Shown one piece after another: positions 45,351-53,118 of a stretch of DNA of 60,676 nucleotides. Origin of the DNA: Hyphomicrobiales bacterium (lineage in GTDB: Bacteria > Pseudomonadota > Alphaproteobacteria > Rhizobiales > JAJFHC01); the NCBI GenBank assembly GCA_021775835.1, contig JAJFHC010000174.1:1-60676 (forward strand), written 5' to 3'. How positions within the stretch are numbered: position 1 is the stretch's first letter; each line of letters opens with the position of its first letter. The notes under the pieces are model-generated. The model saw only the letters and a list, made by a program, of their open reading frames with translations. It was not told the DNA's origin and did not search any database. The translations under genes were made by a program, and so were the position numbers.

Positions 45351-46535
45351 ATGACCCCGCCGGACGGAACACCCCCGCAACCCGTTTCTGAAATCATCGA
45401 AGAACTTGGCAGACGTGCCACAAGAACACGCCAGGATGCTCAAGCGATGCCGGCATCGGTTTACTGGTCGGAGGAATTTCATAAGGCCGAGCTTCAGCAT
45501 GTCTTCAGGACTGAGTGGTGCTGCGTCGGCCGGGTGCATGATGTGCCGACCGCGGGATCTTTCGTTACCATGGAGATTGGTGGCGAGCCGGTGATCGTGA
45601 TCCGCGACGAAGACAACCGTATCCGCGCCCTTTCCAATATCTGCCGGCACCGCATGGCGCGTTTGCTTGACGGCTCGGGAACGGTGAAAAGGATCTCCTG
45701 CCCCTATCATGCCTGGGCCTACGATCTGTCAGGCGGTCTCGCCCGCGCGCCTCTGATGTCGGAGGATTTCAAAACCGACAGCATCCGGTTGCCGGAGTTT
45801 GCGGTCGATGTCTGGAACGGCTTTGTCTATGTCAATCTCGATCGTGATGCCCAACCGCTCGTGCCACGTCTGGCCGATCTGTCGGACCGGCTGGCAAACT
45901 TCCGGATAGACGAGTTTGAACCCTTGTTCCGGGCTCGCGAGACGTGGAATACGAACTGGAAGTCACTGGTGGAAAATTTCACCGAACCTTACCATTTTGC
46001 CATGGTTCATACGGAAACCGTGGAACCCGCGCTGCCGACGCGACTGACCGATCACGAGCAGGATTGCGGGGATGCCTACAACATCTTCCACCAGCACCGT
46101 GTACCCGGAACCTCGTTCGAATACGATGGCGAGGTTGTCTACGCAAACAACCGACTGACGGCTGAAGAACAGTTGTTGCAGCCGATCATCTGCATTTATC
46201 CCTCACACCTGATTGCCCTATCGGCAGAACGTCTGTTCTGGTTGTCGCTTCAACCAGAGGGCACGGACCATGTGAACATATTCTGGGGGGTCGATGTCTT
46301 TCCCGGGACGATTCCCAAAGGAGAGGAAGGCGAAAAACGCAAACAAGAACTGCGGGCCTCATTCGAAAGGATCAATGAGGAGGACCGTGGGGTCGTGGAA
46401 CAGATCCAGTGCAATGTACGCTCGCCCTATGCCGAACCGGGGCCGATTGCACCGAAAGAACGGTCACTTTGGGAGTTCCAAAAATATCTGGCCCGGCGGT
46501 TGGGTGGGGGTTTTTCCAGGCATCAATCGCGGTAG
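45351..46535 (+). CDS. Rieske aromatic-ring-hydroxylating-type oxygenase, alpha subunit
   Basis: A 394-residue Rieske oxygenase. The [2Fe-2S] ligands Cys98-x-His100 and Cys117-x2-His120 are in NICRHRM and CPYHAW. The mononuclear iron ligands His215 and His220 lie in ENFTEPYHFAMVH. The size and N-terminus fit the single-component alpha subunits that demethylate or hydroxylate amines such as glycine betaine (GbcA-type). No reductase gene lies next to it. ATG 45351, with AAGGTGG before it, is preferred over a GTG at 45339. It closes the three-gene cluster begun at 41866. Confidence 0.88.
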   Translation: MTPPDGTPPQPVSEIIEELGRRATRTRQDAQAMPASVYWSEEFHKAELQHVFRTEWCCVGRVHDVPTAGSFVTMEIGGEPVIVIRDEDNRIRALSNICRHRMARLLDGSGTVKRISCPYHAWAYDLSGGLARAPLMSEDFKTDSIRLPEFAVDVWNGFVYVNLDRDAQPLVPRLADLSDRLANFRIDEFEPLFRARETWNTNWKSLVENFTEPYHFAMVHTETVEPALPTRLTDHEQDCGDAYNIFHQHRVPGTSFEYDGEVVYANNRLTAEEQLLQPIICIYPSHLIALSAERLFWLSLQPEGTDHVNIFWGVDVFPGTIPKGEEGEKRKQELRASFERINEEDRGVVEQIQCNVRSPYAEPGPIAPKERSLWEFQKYLARRLGGGFSRHQSR

Positions 46536-46727
46536 GTTTATCGGATCTACGGGAGTTCTCGCTGGCGGGTGGACGCAGAATATCGGGGTGCTGCTGCCAG
46601 GCGCCAGCGTCGTGTCGGGTCTATCGTCCAGCAGACCCTGACGGCCTTCCTTGTAACTGGTGCAGGGGCGTGGGCTCGTCTATATTCGTTTCTTTGCGAA
46701 CGGCATTGACAGCGGGAGGATAGGGGC

Positions 46728-47588
46728 ATGCGGGTCGGGATAATCGGCGTGGGGCTGATGGGCCACGGAATCGCGCTGAACGTGCTGAGGGGCGGCTTCT
46801 CGCTGGTCATGATGGACCATCCAGGTAATCAGCCGATCAATGATCTGATCGAGATGGGCGCTGGGCAACGGGACTCCCCGGGCGCGGTGGCGGCAGAGTC
46901 GGATCTGGTGATCCTCTGCGTCACCGGCTCGTCGCAAGTGGAGGCGGTGCTGACCGGGGAGACGGGGGTGATCTCCGCGCTGAAGCCCGGGACCATTGTG
47001 GTGGACTGTTCGACCGCGCTGCCGGAGTCGACCGAGCGAATGGCCGCGCTGGTGGCAGCGGCCAGAGGTCGGTTTCTGGACGCGCCCATGACGCGGCTGG
47101 TGAAGCAGGCGCATGAGGGCACGCTGAACATTCTAGTCGGCGGCGAGGCTGACGTGTTGGAAGAGGCGCGGCCAGTACTGGATACATTCACAGAAAATAT
47201 CGATCATGTGGGCGGCGTGGGCTTCGGGCATCGGATGAAGCTGCTGCACAATTATGTCTCCATTGGCCATATGGCGCTGCTGGCGGAAGCCGCGGCACAA
47301 GCGGCGGAGGTGGGGGTAGAGGCTCAGGTCTTCGTCGACGTTCTGGCTAAGGGTGGCGGCGCCGGAGCGGCGCTGGAGCGGCTGCGGAAGTGTATCCTGA
47401 CGGGCGATCCAAGTGACGTTCCTTTCACTATTGGCAATGCGATCAAGGATATCGGTTATTACCGCGAGATGGTCGGCGGCGAGGCCGGGAGCCGGGCTAT
47501 CGCGGACGGCGTCTCGGTGGCGATCGGGGCGGAGGCGGGCCATGGGGACGCTTATTTGCCCGAACTGACGCGGCTGTTTCGAAGCTGA
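46728..47588 (+). CDS. NAD(P)-binding beta-hydroxyacid (3-hydroxyisobutyrate-type) dehydrogenase
   Basis: A 286-residue dehydrogenase with the Rossmann motif GVGLMG at 7-12, DAPMTRLVKQAHEGTLNILVGG as the substrate loop, and the catalytic Lys171 in GHRMKLLHNY with Asn175. It would oxidise a 3-hydroxyacid using NAD(P). The codon use is unlike the neighbours: glutamate is nearly always GAG and many codons end in G, whereas the neighbouring genes use GAA freely. With the frameshifted VOC fragment behind it, this suggests a transferred segment. The ribosome site AGGATAGGGG precedes the ATG. Confidence 0.85.
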   Translation: MRVGIIGVGLMGHGIALNVLRGGFSLVMMDHPGNQPINDLIEMGAGQRDSPGAVAAESDLVILCVTGSSQVEAVLTGETGVISALKPGTIVVDCSTALPESTERMAALVAAARGRFLDAPMTRLVKQAHEGTLNILVGGEADVLEEARPVLDTFTENIDHVGGVGFGHRMKLLHNYVSIGHMALLAEAAAQAAEVGVEAQVFVDVLAKGGGAGAALERLRKCILTGDPSDVPFTIGNAIKDIGYYREMVGGEAGSRAIADGVSVAIGAEAGHGDAYLPELTRLFRS

Positions 47589-47642
47589 ACGCCTTATGCG
47601 GCACGGTTTGGGGCAGCCCGGGGCCCCGCGGGTCGGCAAGGG

Positions 47643-47842
47643 GTGGAGAGAATGGACCCTCCGATAACCACTCCAGCCCCTGACATTTTCGCCGAAATCG
47701 ACGATCTTGATGAGGCTCTCAAGCGGGTGGGTGCCGCCGGTTTTGACGTCAGTATTGTCCTGCCTACGAAAACTGGGGCATGCGGCGGTTCTCGTGCGCG
47801 ATCCTTTTGGTCGGCTTGTGAATATTCTGGTGCACCAGAGGC
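47643..47842 (+). pseudogene. C-terminal remnant of a VOC (glyoxalase/dioxygenase) domain, frameshifted
   Basis: The first frame reads EIDDLDEALKRVGAAGFDVS-VLPTK, which matches the end of a VOC helix and strand. From about 47778 the match continues in another frame as LGHAAVLVRDPFGRLVNILV, the C-terminal DP-G-V motif of the VOC fold. One small insertion or deletion near 47775 would join them. The N-terminal half of the fold is absent. The rest of the gap to 48081 holds no gene; a promoter-like stretch and a small hairpin (48003-48024, CGTTGC/GCAACG) lie in it. Confidence 0.72.
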
Positions 47843-48081
47843 GGCCTATCGTCCTTTCCTCCTCATTGTTGGCGTTGCGTATTCCTGGAAAGACAGCGCC
47901 GCGGACCAGTCTTTCTCTGCCTTACCGTTGCATCAGTTTTTTGGAATACGGTCATATTTCTTTTGTTTCCGCATGAGAAAACACTCGCTTGTAGGGTTAT
48001 GTCGTTGCACAATCGACGGCAACGTAAGTACGCGCGCCTCGGCATTGCGGCCCTAGTGTGCGGAGGAAGGGGAGAAACGAT

Positions 48082-48552
48082 ATGGACAAGGCACTTCTGA
48101 TCGATCCGGTTAAATGTACCAGCTGTCTTCAGTGCGAGATGGCTTGTTCCTATGAAAAGGAAGGCGTTTTCAATCCGGCAAAGTCGCGGATCAAGATCTT
48201 TGAATTCGAGCACGGCGCGAGAGCGATCCCTTATACCTGCACCCAGTGCGAAGAAGCCTGGTGCCTGCACGCCTGCCCGGTCGAGGCCCTGACACGCAAC
48301 CCGGCGACCAATGCGGTCGAGGTTGCAAATGAAATCTGCGTCGGCTGCAAGGTCTGTACGATTGCCTGCCCCTTCGGCACGGTCAATTACAACAAGGACT
48401 CAGGCAAAGTCATCAAATGCGATCTGTGCGGCGGTGCGCCAAAATGCGCGGAAGCCTGCCCGACCGGAGCGATCACCTATGTGGACGCCACCTGGACCGG
48501 TTACGAGCGCATGAAACAATCGGCCATCAGCGGTCACGGACGTCCGGCCTGA
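48082..48552 (+). CDS. aorA: Polyferredoxin subunit of tungsten aldehyde oxidoreductase (AorA type)
   Basis: A 156-residue iron-sulfur protein with four cysteine groups in the HycB/AorA order: CTSCLQCEMAC, CTQCEEAWCLHAC, CVGCKVCTIAC and CDLCGGAPKCAEAC, enough for four [4Fe-4S] clusters. It passes electrons between the tungsten subunit encoded next and the FAD subunit. The start at 48082 (MDKALLIDPVKC) has GGAG 7 bases upstream. It heads a four-gene operon with gaps of 30, 4 and 20 bases. In the betaproteobacterium Aromatoleum the matching proteins form AorABC complexes. Confidence 0.92.
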   Translation: MDKALLIDPVKCTSCLQCEMACSYEKEGVFNPAKSRIKIFEFEHGARAIPYTCTQCEEAWCLHACPVEALTRNPATNAVEVANEICVGCKVCTIACPFGTVNYNKDSGKVIKCDLCGGAPKCAEACPTGAITYVDATWTGYERMKQSAISGHGRPA

Positions 48553-48582
48553 TTCGGTCAAGAGAACACGGAGAAAAAGCAC

Positions 48583-50424
48583 ATGGGTTGGCAACGTAGA
48601 GTTCTTCGCGTGAACCTGAGCGACGGCACGCACAAGATCGAACCTTTGAACATGGATTGGGCCAATGCCTACATTGGCGAACGGGGTCTTGGATCGAAGT
48701 ATCTGCTTGAGAACATGGATCCTGCAGCCGATGCGATGGGCCCGGAAAACGTCCTGATATTTGCGACCGGCCCGCTAACGGGCACCATGGCGTCTACAAG
48801 CGGGCGTTATGCGGTGGTTACCAAGGGCCCTCTGACAAATGCAATTGCTTGCTCGAACTCGGGCGGTAAGTTCGGTGCTGAACTGAAATATGCCGGCTTC
48901 GACCTTCTGATCCTGGAAGGCCGGTCGCCCAATCCGGTCTATCTGCACATTGAAGACGACGAGGTTGAGATCCTGCCCGCCGACGATATTTGGGGCACCA
49001 CGGTTTGGCATACGGAAGAATGGCTGAAGTGCCATCACCAGAATCCGCAGATGAAAGTTGCCTCCATCGGCGTCGCCGGCGAGCGCGGCGTGCGGTATGC
49101 CTGTGTGGTCAATGATCTGCACCGGGCGGCCGGCCGGTCCGGCGTCGGCGCCGTCATGGGTTCGAAGAATCTGAAGGCGATCGCGGTGCGCGGCACGACC
49201 GGCGTTGCCGTCGACAAACCGGACGCTTTCATGAAGTCGGTCAAGCGCACCAAGGAGTTGCTGGCTGTCAATCCGGGCCGCGAGGAGCTCACCGAGCTTG
49301 GCACACAGGCCATGATCGACGTCATGCAGGAGTTCGGCGGACTGCCGACCCGCAATTTCAAGGAGGTGCAGTTCGAGGGCGTCGGCAAGATCAATGCTTC
49401 GGCGATGGCGACACCGAAACCCAATGGACATGTCAATCTGCTCAGCAATAAGGCCTGTTTCGGCTGCACGATCGCCTGCGGGCGGATTGCCCATATCGAC
49501 AAGGAACATTTCACGATCGTCAACCGCAAGGAATACTGGCACGCGTCGGGCGGTCTTGAGTATGAAACGGCCTATGCGTTCGGTCCGGTCATTGCGGTCG
49601 ACGATATCGACGCGCTGACCTTTGCCGGCTATCTCATGAATGAACATGGCATGGATCCGATTTCGTTCGGTGCGACGCTTGCTGCTGCCATGGAACTCTA
49701 TGAACTCGGTGTCATCACCAAGGACGATACCGATGGCATTGAACTTAATTTCGGTAACCCGGAAGCGCTCACTGTAATGGCGGAAAAGACTGGGAAATAT
49801 GAAGGTTTCGGCCAGATTCTTGGCATGGGTTCAAAACGCATGTGTGAGAAGTATGGCCGCCCCGAACTGTCGATGACGGTCAAAGGCCAGGAGTTTGCCG
49901 GTTATGACAGCCGTGCACTGCCCGGGATGGGGCTCGGTTATGCCACCAGCAACCGGGGAGCATGTCACTTGCGCCACTCCGTGTTTGCGGAGGACATGGA
50001 CGACCAGTCTGCGGCCGGCAAGGCCAAGCCCTGTAAGGACAGCCAGGACAATGTGGCGATGATCGATTCTGCGGGTGTCTGCCTGTTCACGGAAGGTGCA
50101 GGCTGGTCGCTCGACGATTACAGCGAGTTGATCGACACGGCCTGTGAAGGGTCGTGGCCGGTGGAACGCCTGGTTGAATCGGGTGAGCGGACCTGGAATC
50201 TGGAACGCATCTTCAATCTGAGAGCGGGGCTGACGGCTGCCGACGACACGTTGCCGCTGCGTATGCTCAAGGACCCGGTCCCCACCGGCATTGCGAAGGG
50301 CCGTGTCAACGAACTCGACAAGATGCTGCCTGAGTATTACGAGCATCGAGGTTGGACGCCGGATGGCGAGCCGACGACGCAGACGCTCACGAGGCTTGGA
50401 CTTCAGGATCTGGCAGGGGGCTGA
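48583..50424 (+). CDS. aorB: Tungsten-containing aldehyde ferredoxin oxidoreductase catalytic subunit (AorB type)
   Basis: A 613-residue AOR-family enzyme that oxidises aldehydes to carboxylic acids (or the reverse) with a tungsto-bis-pterin. The N-terminal domain (GLGSKYLLENMDPAADAMGPENVLIFATGPLTGT and SGRYAVVTKGP) and the pterin-binding DLHRAAGRSGVGAVMGSKNLKAI region match. The [4Fe-4S] ligands are Cys292, Cys295 and Cys299 (CFGCTIAC) plus Cys500 in SAGVCLF. The presence of its own ferredoxin, FAD and MoaD-like genes supports the call. The physiological aldehyde is not given; products of nearby amine oxidation would be plausible. Confidence 0.94.
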   Translation: MGWQRRVLRVNLSDGTHKIEPLNMDWANAYIGERGLGSKYLLENMDPAADAMGPENVLIFATGPLTGTMASTSGRYAVVTKGPLTNAIACSNSGGKFGAELKYAGFDLLILEGRSPNPVYLHIEDDEVEILPADDIWGTTVWHTEEWLKCHHQNPQMKVASIGVAGERGVRYACVVNDLHRAAGRSGVGAVMGSKNLKAIAVRGTTGVAVDKPDAFMKSVKRTKELLAVNPGREELTELGTQAMIDVMQEFGGLPTRNFKEVQFEGVGKINASAMATPKPNGHVNLLSNKACFGCTIACGRIAHIDKEHFTIVNRKEYWHASGGLEYETAYAFGPVIAVDDIDALTFAGYLMNEHGMDPISFGATLAAAMELYELGVITKDDTDGIELNFGNPEALTVMAEKTGKYEGFGQILGMGSKRMCEKYGRPELSMTVKGQEFAGYDSRALPGMGLGYATSNRGACHLRHSVFAEDMDDQSAAGKAKPCKDSQDNVAMIDSAGVCLFTEGAGWSLDDYSELIDTACEGSWPVERLVESGERTWNLERIFNLRAGLTAADDTLPLRMLKDPVPTGIAKGRVNELDKMLPEYYEHRGWTPDGEPTTQTLTRLGLQDLAGG

Positions 50425-50428
50425 GATC

Positions 50429-51682
50429 ATGGATTATGTCATTGTCGGAACAGGACCGGCCGGCGTGATCGCTGCCGAAACCCTGCGTCGCGCCGATCCG
50501 TCGGGGGCCGTGACACTGGTGGGTAACGAGCCCGAACCGCCCTATTCACGCATGGCGATCCCCTATTTGCTCGCCGAAGACGTTGGCGAGGAAGGGACCC
50601 ATCTTCGTCATGGATCCGATCACTATGCAGACCGGAACATCACAATACGGCAGGATAATGTGACGGGCGTTGCCACAGATGGCCGTTCCGTCACGCTGGA
50701 GTCGGGCGAAGTGCTCAACTGCAGCCGTCTTTTGCTGGCGACCGGTTCTACCGCATCCAGACCACCCGTTCCGGGGATGGACCTGCCGGGCGTGGAGAAT
50801 TGCTGGACCCTGGAGGACGCGCGCAAGATCGCCAACGCCACACAGAAAGGATCCAGAGTTATCCTGATGGGGGCAGGCTTTATCGGGTGCATCGTCCTCG
50901 AAGCACTGGTTGCCCGCGGTGTGGAATTGACGATCGTCGAAATGGAAGACCGCATGCTGCCGCGCATGATGGATCACATCGGCGGTGACATGATCAAGCG
51001 TTGGTGCGAATCCAAAGGCGTGCGGGTGATGACGTCTACCCAGGTCACAGCGCTGGAACAGGACGGCGGCGGCCTGAAGGTTTCCTTCAACAATGCCGAT
51101 TCCCTGGTCGCCGACGCCGTTGTCTGCGCCACGGGTGTGAAACCCAATATCGGATTTCTGGAAGGCAGTGGCATTGCGGTCGATATGGGAATTCTCGTCG
51201 ACCACACCCTGGCAACCAATGTGCCCGGGGTCTACGCCGCGGGCGATGTGGCGCAAGGGCCGGAGCTGCTGACCGGTGCCAGGGAAATTCACGCGATTCA
51301 GCCTACCGCTTCGGAACATGGCCGGATCGCGGCAATGAACATGGCGGGAAAGACCACCAACTACGGCGGCAGCCTATCCATGAACGTGCTCAATACGCTT
51401 GGACTGGTGTCGAGTTCTTTCGGGCAATGGATGGGTGTGGATGGCGGCGACGAAGTGCAGGTGGCCGACAATGATCGTTTCAAGTATCTCCGGTTGTGCT
51501 TCAAGGATGATGTTATCGTCGGTGCGCTTGGTCTTGGGCTGACGCAACACGTGGGGGTCATCCGTGGGTTGATCCAGACCCGCACGAAACTTGGCCCCTG
51601 GAAGGAACGGCTCATGAAAGACCCTCACAGAGTCATGGAAGCCTATCTGGTCCGCACTCAGGGGTCGTCGTTCGGCTATTGA
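50429..51682 (+). CDS. aorC: FAD-dependent NAD(P)H oxidoreductase subunit of the AOR complex (AorC type)
   Basis: A 417-residue flavoprotein with two Rossmann motifs, VGTGPAGVIAAETL at about 5-18 and LMGAGFIGCIVLEALV near 150, and the terminal FAD motif VPGVYAAGDVAQ. It fits the NADH-oxidising FAD subunit that lets the tungsten enzyme use NAD+. It starts 4 bases after the aorB stop with GGGGGCTGAG before the ATG at 50429; a longer frame reaching back into aorB is not credible. It resembles single-domain nitrite or rubredoxin reductases, so its role is read mainly from the operon. Confidence 0.91.
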   Translation: MDYVIVGTGPAGVIAAETLRRADPSGAVTLVGNEPEPPYSRMAIPYLLAEDVGEEGTHLRHGSDHYADRNITIRQDNVTGVATDGRSVTLESGEVLNCSRLLLATGSTASRPPVPGMDLPGVENCWTLEDARKIANATQKGSRVILMGAGFIGCIVLEALVARGVELTIVEMEDRMLPRMMDHIGGDMIKRWCESKGVRVMTSTQVTALEQDGGGLKVSFNNADSLVADAVVCATGVKPNIGFLEGSGIAVDMGILVDHTLATNVPGVYAAGDVAQGPELLTGAREIHAIQPTASEHGRIAAMNMAGKTTNYGGSLSMNVLNTLGLVSSSFGQWMGVDGGDEVQVADNDRFKYLRLCFKDDVIVGALGLGLTQHVGVIRGLIQTRTKLGPWKERLMKDPHRVMEAYLVRTQGSSFGY

Positions 51683-51702
51683 AGAAAGAATGGACCTGAC
51701 CG

Positions 51703-51954
51703 GTGCAGATAACTCTCAAGGTTGGCGGTTTGCTGGGAAAACATCTGCCGGCGAACGCTGAAAACAACACGGTGACACTCGATGTTGCCGACGATGCGAG
51801 TGTGATCGACGTCATGACGCAATTGGGCATGCCGCTCGAACAGCGTTATCTGGTCATCCTGAACGGTGCCAACGTGCCAACGTCTGTGCGCGGCGAGACG
51901 ATTGTTGGGGCTGATGATAATTTGTCGATCATGCCACCGCTCAAGGGCGGGTGA
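51703..51954 (+). CDS. MoaD/ThiS-like sulfur-carrier protein of the AOR operon
   Basis: An 83-residue ubiquitin-fold protein ending in PPLKGG, the C-terminal Gly-Gly that becomes a thiocarboxylate in MoaD. It has the MoaD/ThiS layout (LKVGGLLGKHLPANAE, VADDASVIDVMTQLG, VILNGANVP) and would supply sulfur for the tungsten pterin of the enzyme in the same operon; the Aromatoleum operon has a similar gene. The start is a GTG at 51703, with AAGAAAG upstream. A MITE-like element begins 8 bases after the stop. Confidence 0.88.
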   Translation: MQITLKVGGLLGKHLPANAENNTVTLDVADDASVIDVMTQLGMPLEQRYLVILNGANVPTSVRGETIVGADDNLSIMPPLKGG

Positions 51955-51962
51955 GTTTACCG

Positions 51963-52071
51963 CTAGACCGTATCTGGTCTTTATTGAAACATTTGATGGT
52001 GTCAAATCAGCTTACTCGCCAAGGCGCGAAGCGCCGGTCGAATGCTTCAATAAAGACCAGATACGGTCTAG
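51963..52071. mobile_element. MITE-like element, copy 2 (109 bp, 26-bp terminal inverted repeats)
   Basis: A shorter relative of the element at 6985. The ends CTAGACCGTATCTGGTC are inverted repeats, identical for 26 bases with two mismatches just inside. The left interior (GTCAAATCAGCTTACTCGCC and the hairpin GGCGC-GAA-GCGCC at 52023-52035) matches copy 1 almost exactly, whereas about 160 bases of the right interior are missing, so it is an internal deletion form. The flanks again read CTAG. It too lies between convergent genes, MoaD-like and Gfo/Idh/MocA. Confidence 0.85.
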
Positions 52072-52101
52072 TCGTTTGAGGCCCGTGCCAGAAGGGCGTC
52101 C

Positions 52102-53091
52102 TCACACCACATCGATTTCCGTAGTCTCGCCGGTTTCCGCCGAAATCGTGATGGCTTCCAGCACGGCTGTGGCATGGGCAATCTGATCGGGCGAAATCGG
52201 ATAGGGTTTCTCATGGAGAACATCGGCGGCAAAAGCTTCCAGGGCCGCTTTCATGGTCGCTGACCCTGGACTATCGAAGCCGGGGAAAACCGTTTCCTTG
52301 CGGTCACCGTCGCCCGGGATGAATGCGTATCGATCGAGATCGGTGCATTCAGCCCAGCCGCCTGTTCCGAACACCCGGATCTGCCAGAGCAGGCTTGTTG
52401 CCGCAATCGTCGTGAGGTGTCCGGTACACCCATTTTCGAAGTTCAGCCGCACAAGTGTGCTGTCGTCGATATCCATTTCAATGGCAACCTTGCGGCTTTG
52501 AACGTTGACATCCGCGATCCGGCCAAACAGATGAACAAAGGCGTCGATCACGTGAATCCCCAGGGACGTCATGCCACCGGCGGGGCTTTCGGTCCGACTG
52601 TTGCGCCATTTGTCCGCATTGTGGCTGAGGTCCGCATTGAAGTGACCATCGATGTGGATCGGTTGTCCGAGCGAACGGGTTTCCAGCGCGCTCTTGAGAG
52701 CCATGGTGTTTGGCGCAAACCGGCGGTTGTGTCCGATGGCAACCTTGAGGCCCAGATCTGACATCGCCTCAAGGGCCACGTGTGCTTCCGCAGCCGTCAA
52801 GGTGAAGGGTTTTTCGCAAAAAACATGCTTGCCGGCGGAGGCGGCCGCCATGATCTGATCGAAATGCTGGGTGTGCGGTGTGGCGATGACGACCGCGTCG
52901 ATGGTGTCATCCTGCAGGATGGCCTGGTAGTCGTCGGTCAGAGCCATGTTCTTGCGGGCACAATACTCGGCGACCTTCGACGGTGTCCGGGTCACGGCAG
53001 AGGTGAACCGCACCGTATCGGAACCGTCGGTTGAGTCGACAAGGGTCTGTCCCCAGCGTCCAAGACCGATGATCGCCAAATTGACCGTCAT
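52102..53091 (-). CDS. Gfo/Idh/MocA family NAD(P)-dependent oxidoreductase
   Basis: A 329-residue dehydrogenase. The Rossmann motif GLGRWGQ is at 9-15 and the family signature CEKPFTLTAAEA has the catalytic Lys94. IGHNRRFAPN and the later GGMTSLGIHVIDAFVHLFG, a beta-sheet dimer element, also fit. Family members oxidise sugars, inositols or related cyclic alcohols; the substrate here is unknown. It lies 27 bases after the Rieske oxygenase gene on the same strand, so they probably share a transcript. The stop is 30 bases from a MITE-like element. Confidence 0.91.
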   Translation of the reverse strand: MTVNLAIIGLGRWGQTLVDSTDGSDTVRFTSAVTRTPSKVAEYCARKNMALTDDYQAILQDDTIDAVVIATPHTQHFDQIMAAASAGKHVFCEKPFTLTAAEAHVALEAMSDLGLKVAIGHNRRFAPNTMALKSALETRSLGQPIHIDGHFNADLSHNADKWRNSRTESPAGGMTSLGIHVIDAFVHLFGRIADVNVQSRKVAIEMDIDDSTLVRLNFENGCTGHLTTIAATSLLWQIRVFGTGGWAECTDLDRYAFIPGDGDRKETVFPGFDSPGSATMKAALEAFAADVLHEKPYPISPDQIAHATAVLEAITISAETGETTEIDVV

Positions 53092-53118
53092 GTTTATGCC
53101 TTTTACTGTTTGTTGAGT

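Noticed and set aside
46536..46727. Possible gene remnant upstream of the 46728 dehydrogenase
   Set aside because: Short frames exist in several registers but none shows a recognisable motif.
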